The position numbers and the translations under genes are program-made. 9,359 nucleotides of DNA from Chitinophagia bacterium. GTDB taxonomy: Bacteria > Bacteroidota > Bacteroidia > Chitinophagales > Chitinophagaceae. The DNA is taken from NCBI GenBank assembly GCA_010027295.1, contig RGVM01000065.1, forward strand, positions 1 through 9,359, read 5' to 3'. Positions 9,101-9,359 of this stretch are shown here, one piece after another (position 1 is the stretch's first letter; each line of letters begins with the position of its first letter). Under the pieces are notes generated by a model. The model was not told the DNA's origin, ran no database searches, and saw nothing but the letters and a program-made list of their open reading frames with translations.

Positions 9101-9359
9101 GTTGTCGTGCTGCCCTGAGCCACGATGCGCAGGCTGTCGAAGACCTGGAAGCTGGTGCCGTTGAGCTTGATGGTGGCGCGCTCGTCGGAACTCGTCGAGA
9201 GGAACTGGATCGTGTTGCCGTTGCCGTTCCAGGTCACCGTGTTGGTGGCGGAAGTGCCCTGGATGGGACCCATGATGAGCTGCTCGGTATAGGGACCGCT
9301 GCCGGCGACCACGTTGAAGACGATGGGACCGCTGATGCCGCAGCGCAAGGCGAAGTACT
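3103..9359 (-). CDS. Giant secreted beta-helix / IgGFc-binding-like / PKD protein with T9SS type B sorting domain (5' end outside window)
   Basis: At least 2,084 residues are visible, and the N-terminus lies beyond the right edge. The first possible start inside the window (TTG, 9348) is an internal leucine: the frame is open upstream (Tyr-Phe-Ala), and the same LRCGIS motif recurs mid-repeat at about 7640-7655. Counting that leucine as residue 1, the domains are: beta-helix 1 (to ~434, DPGAWEF); Ig-like (~440-530); beta-helix 2 (~539-1014, DLGAYEF); a linker module of unknown fold (~1020-1165); an IgGFc-binding-like module (1177-~1620); a conserved trailing domain (~1630-1738); PKD with YNFGDGS (~1739-1822); a CHU_C-associated Ig-like domain with NWYSAATGGTLLGTG (~1823-1900); FN3-like (~1903-1988); T9SS sorting domain (~1992-2081). 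Inference: an exported, surface-attached or released adhesin-like protein. No catalytic motif was seen, and the ligand is unknown. The stop TAA is at 3105-3103. Confidence 0.93.
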   Translation of the reverse strand, partial: YFALRCGISGPIVFNVVAGSGPYTEQLIMGPIQGTSATNTVTWNGNGNTIQFLSTSSDERATIKLNGTSFQVFDSLRIVAQGSTTTEFGFGVHLRNNADNNIVRRCRVEVDKTQASSNYAGIVLSVGPSPTASGDNGTDNNLFERNTIIGGYVALPIYGGAGTPIDNNRFVRNIVQDYYIDGADIYYASNLLLDGNEFSRPTRTGATTFYAVYALGVNPGLKVVRNRFHNPFGATPTSTSGAYPIYVSGNDADAANPTLIANNAIYNMNGTGIIYGIYLSSCDNVNVYHNTVDISATTATTSASYAFYHPSAAVGVNLRNNLFTLRRAGTGLKYGIYLVSGTDVSSNNNGFFLEGASIHVGYNGSNRTTLANWQAATAKDANSVFANPLYTNVATGDLTPRSPALDNRGTALASVVPTDIIGAARSATAPDPGAWEFAIPPCVAPPPVGNATATPNTNFCIQTPIALNLTGVTAGSGQTYQWQFATSSTGPWNNVGNPLLFADTTVEATSSGFYRCIVTCSGQSATSTAVQVTMNPPFPGGTFTINNAQPTTWPTGTNFNSFNAAVAVLRCGISAPVTFNVVAGTYTEQVMIKRITGASNVNRITFQSANGDPASVTLQATGTTTNNYVLMLDSASFITFRGMTVNTQSTSFARGIVIENTASYDSILNCRVNVAAATAISTNLAAIYSENLTGRNIVIRGNTLTGGSSTLNMTGSTIQYPQYVSIDSNTVNGGWEDNINVLNMLFSSVSMNTVNMAMPRNSTAWGIYASNLDSAYRIDDNIVNIGAMTVTTYGIQPVGCDGTNYNGSVSGNRIVSTALSTGTLYGLYQSSSTNNYTVNNIVNTRTSGATSFAFYSSAGTGALRIYNNSVRSASTATGTNNVAGYFAHTSSSSGVVDIRNNIFLHDAGGIAAFHSSTGAIYSDFNLYFTTGTTLMRMNTLNYASLQAWKDAEFWDYNSLVIRPAVAGNLLQPVLTDSMVWAMHGRGEQRPGNDRDINGQPRPTTLTAGVPDLGAYEFFPTVPPPPLSGVPANPAPGSTQVFYFGTDTVQKVTWVPGSTVPSSIRVRRYSGVIPPGLSAGQKSMYYYNDVSTTGSTPSNFTMQQFYYDPWLRDVGDERAVKLARTVAAGTWLVSANSLVDDFSNTMTEGNLNFIARFTGSTDGVIPPSSSNVAPSFSTDTSNRGTRFWVAYGHHQGFSGNSQVMLLYLSATDSSNVTVRINGTNWTRTYAIPANTVRVSDPIPKAGFVDARILDEGLYNRGISITSDKPIVAYAHIYDGSNSGAGMLLPVGAYGYEYSSLNFKQYYASDCYSWTMVIADRDSTLIEIVPAVTTKGGRPAGVPFQVYLNRGQVYNVMGTTNGSAGTDMTGTVIRAIPNAAGRCYPIAVFSGSSRTAICYISNGDNFIQQVFPRTAWGQKYLTFATANSNSNTIYNSNIYRVMVKDPATQVRLNGSLLSPATLRTPGNFYEFSTSEGSGLGSAVYVEANQPVLMSQYMVSTSANECPGVTASGNGDPEMMYISPVEQGVKTVQFYNTNNQAITNNYVNIVVPTAGLPSLRIDGAATFTHTFPHPGLPGYTCVRQNLSVTPGQHNVTCDSAFTAITYGLGSVESYGYNAGTLVRNLKATMSFNNVFNTAASSSYTCKGAPLRLRLVLSTRPTKIVWNMSRVTGVTPNADVTQDNPVPIDSTVVNGQKLYTYVLNQDYVFSQTGFVNVPVTIFDPSIEGCGGSLELSIQIEVRPTPVTNFTTTSSGCVGDPVQFAGSSTPYGSATVSSWTYNFGDGSNSTQRNPIKTFATAGTYNVNLRTVMSDGCVGDTTRPVTVNPRPVVDIRQDTVFVCNATAATFNVNNPVAGTTYNWYSAATGGTLLGTGNTLVVNNVTGPVNVFLEGVALGCASTTRDRATAAVWPVLPNPVAVVDSVTTNTVYFRWAPVPNARGYEVTTNGGTTWTAPSSGSTGTTHVVGGLSLGATVTLQVRALGSCVPAVSAPVTGQTRTDEIYFPNAFSPNGDGKNDVWKGYSNVVRTIRLMVFNQWGEKVFESADLNTGWNGTQGGKAQPSGVYMYVAEVVKNTGERITRKGSINLVR
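3106..3375 (-). other. T9SS type B (gliding motility-associated, CHU_C) C-terminal sorting domain
   Basis: The last 90 residues of the upstream gene carry the family hallmarks in order: IYFPNAFSPNGDGKNDVWK; IRLMVFNQWGEKVFES; a GWNGTQGGKAQPSGVYMY segment; then VVKNTGERITRKGSINLVR to the stop. In the known family this domain directs export across the outer membrane through the type IX system. It is the strongest taxonomic marker in the window. Confidence 0.95.
4135..5820 (-). repeat. IgGFc-binding-like module plus trailing domain, copy A (in the upstream gene)
   Basis: About 562 residues, beginning SNRGTRFWVAYGHHQG and ending EVRPTP. It shares many blocks in the same order with copy B: YASDCYSW, GRCYPIAVFSGSSRT, the block GDPEMMYISPVEQGVK, SLRIDGAATF and TYGLGSVESYGYNAG. 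Its character matches the bacterial IgGFc-binding protein N-terminal family. Immunoglobulin binding is not implied for an environmental bacterium. Confidence 0.85.
4516..4575 (-). repeat. Nucleotide-level repeat, copy A (pairs with 1681-1740)
   Basis: Direct, same-strand counterpart of 1681-1740. Six mismatches were counted: four A/G or C/T transitions and two C/G changes. Most are silent; one changes Val to Ile in the DSAFTA(V/I)TYG block. Confidence 0.8.
6307..7734 (-). repeat. Parallel beta-helix module 2 (upstream gene)
   Basis: It begins TFTINNAQPTTWPTG, passes LRCGISAPVTFNVVAGTYTEQ and ends DLGAYEF. Between these are many short rungs with Asn ladders and turns, such as IVIRGNTLTGG, SIDSNTVNGG, RIYNNSVRSAS and DIRNNIFLHD. 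This is the pattern of right-handed parallel beta-helix (choice-of-anchor Q-like) proteins, in which rungs of about 20-25 residues stack into a solenoid. No pectate-lyase-type catalytic signature was recognised. Confidence 0.8.
8047..9359 (-). repeat. Parallel beta-helix module 1 (upstream gene, truncated by window edge)
   Basis: It enters at the right edge with LRCGISGPIVFNVVAGSGPYTEQ and ends DPGAWEF, as beta-helix 2 does. Rungs include NIVRRCRVEVD, LFERNTIIGG, NRFVRNIVQD, LLLDGNEFS, LKVVRNRFHNP and NVNVYHNTVDIS. An insertion of Ser-Gly lengthens the VVAG-TYTEQ block relative to module 2. Its N-terminal part lies outside the window. Confidence 0.8.

Noticed and set aside
1..9359. CRISPR array, tRNA/rRNA, insertion sequence or phage features
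   Set aside because: No regularly spaced short repeats, inverted terminal repeats, transposase motifs or structural RNA signatures were seen. Repetition in the window is protein-domain repetition inside the two genes.

Overview
The window looks like a piece of a Bacteroidota genome, perhaps Chitinophagia or a relative (the class is a weak guess). The main reason is the C-terminus of the larger protein. It reads EIYFPNAFSPNGDGKNDVW, followed by a module with FNQWGEKVF, GWNG and PSGVYMY, which is the gliding-motility-associated, type B sorting domain recognised by the type IX secretion system (T9SS). PKD repeats, a CHU_C-associated Ig-like domain, parallel beta-helix modules ending in D-x-GA-x-EF, and IgGFc-binding-like modules are also typical of large secreted Bacteroidota proteins. 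The DNA is visibly GC-rich, roughly 60% by eye, which is high for the phylum.

Almost every base belongs to two very large minus-strand genes. Reading right to left, the first gene (3103 to beyond 9359) is open at the right edge. It encodes beta-helix 1, an Ig-like domain, beta-helix 2, an unnamed linker module, an IgGFc-binding-like module, a conserved trailing domain, a PKD domain, an Ig-like domain, an FN3-like domain and the T9SS sorting domain. After an 18-bp gap comes the second gene (ATG at 3084, running off the left edge). It has a signal peptide, its own IgGFc-binding-like module and trailing domain, then at least four PKD repeats with one Ig-like insert. Its reading frame is broken once, around 705-720, but the downstream frame is open and PKD-like to the window edge.

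The two genes are co-directional and share a paralogous block of about 560-570 residues, so they are best read as a tandem pair of secreted or surface adhesin-like proteins, probably co-transcribed. The shared block was most likely duplicated between them. No enzyme, RNA gene, mobile element, CRISPR array or clear promoter or terminator was found. No stretch over 300 bases lacks a gene. Long plus-strand ORFs, up to 962 codons, are antisense shadows. I do not see convincing evidence of a new multi-gene system. The points worth checking are the frame break, the uncharacterised trailing and linker domains, and the mosaic architecture.
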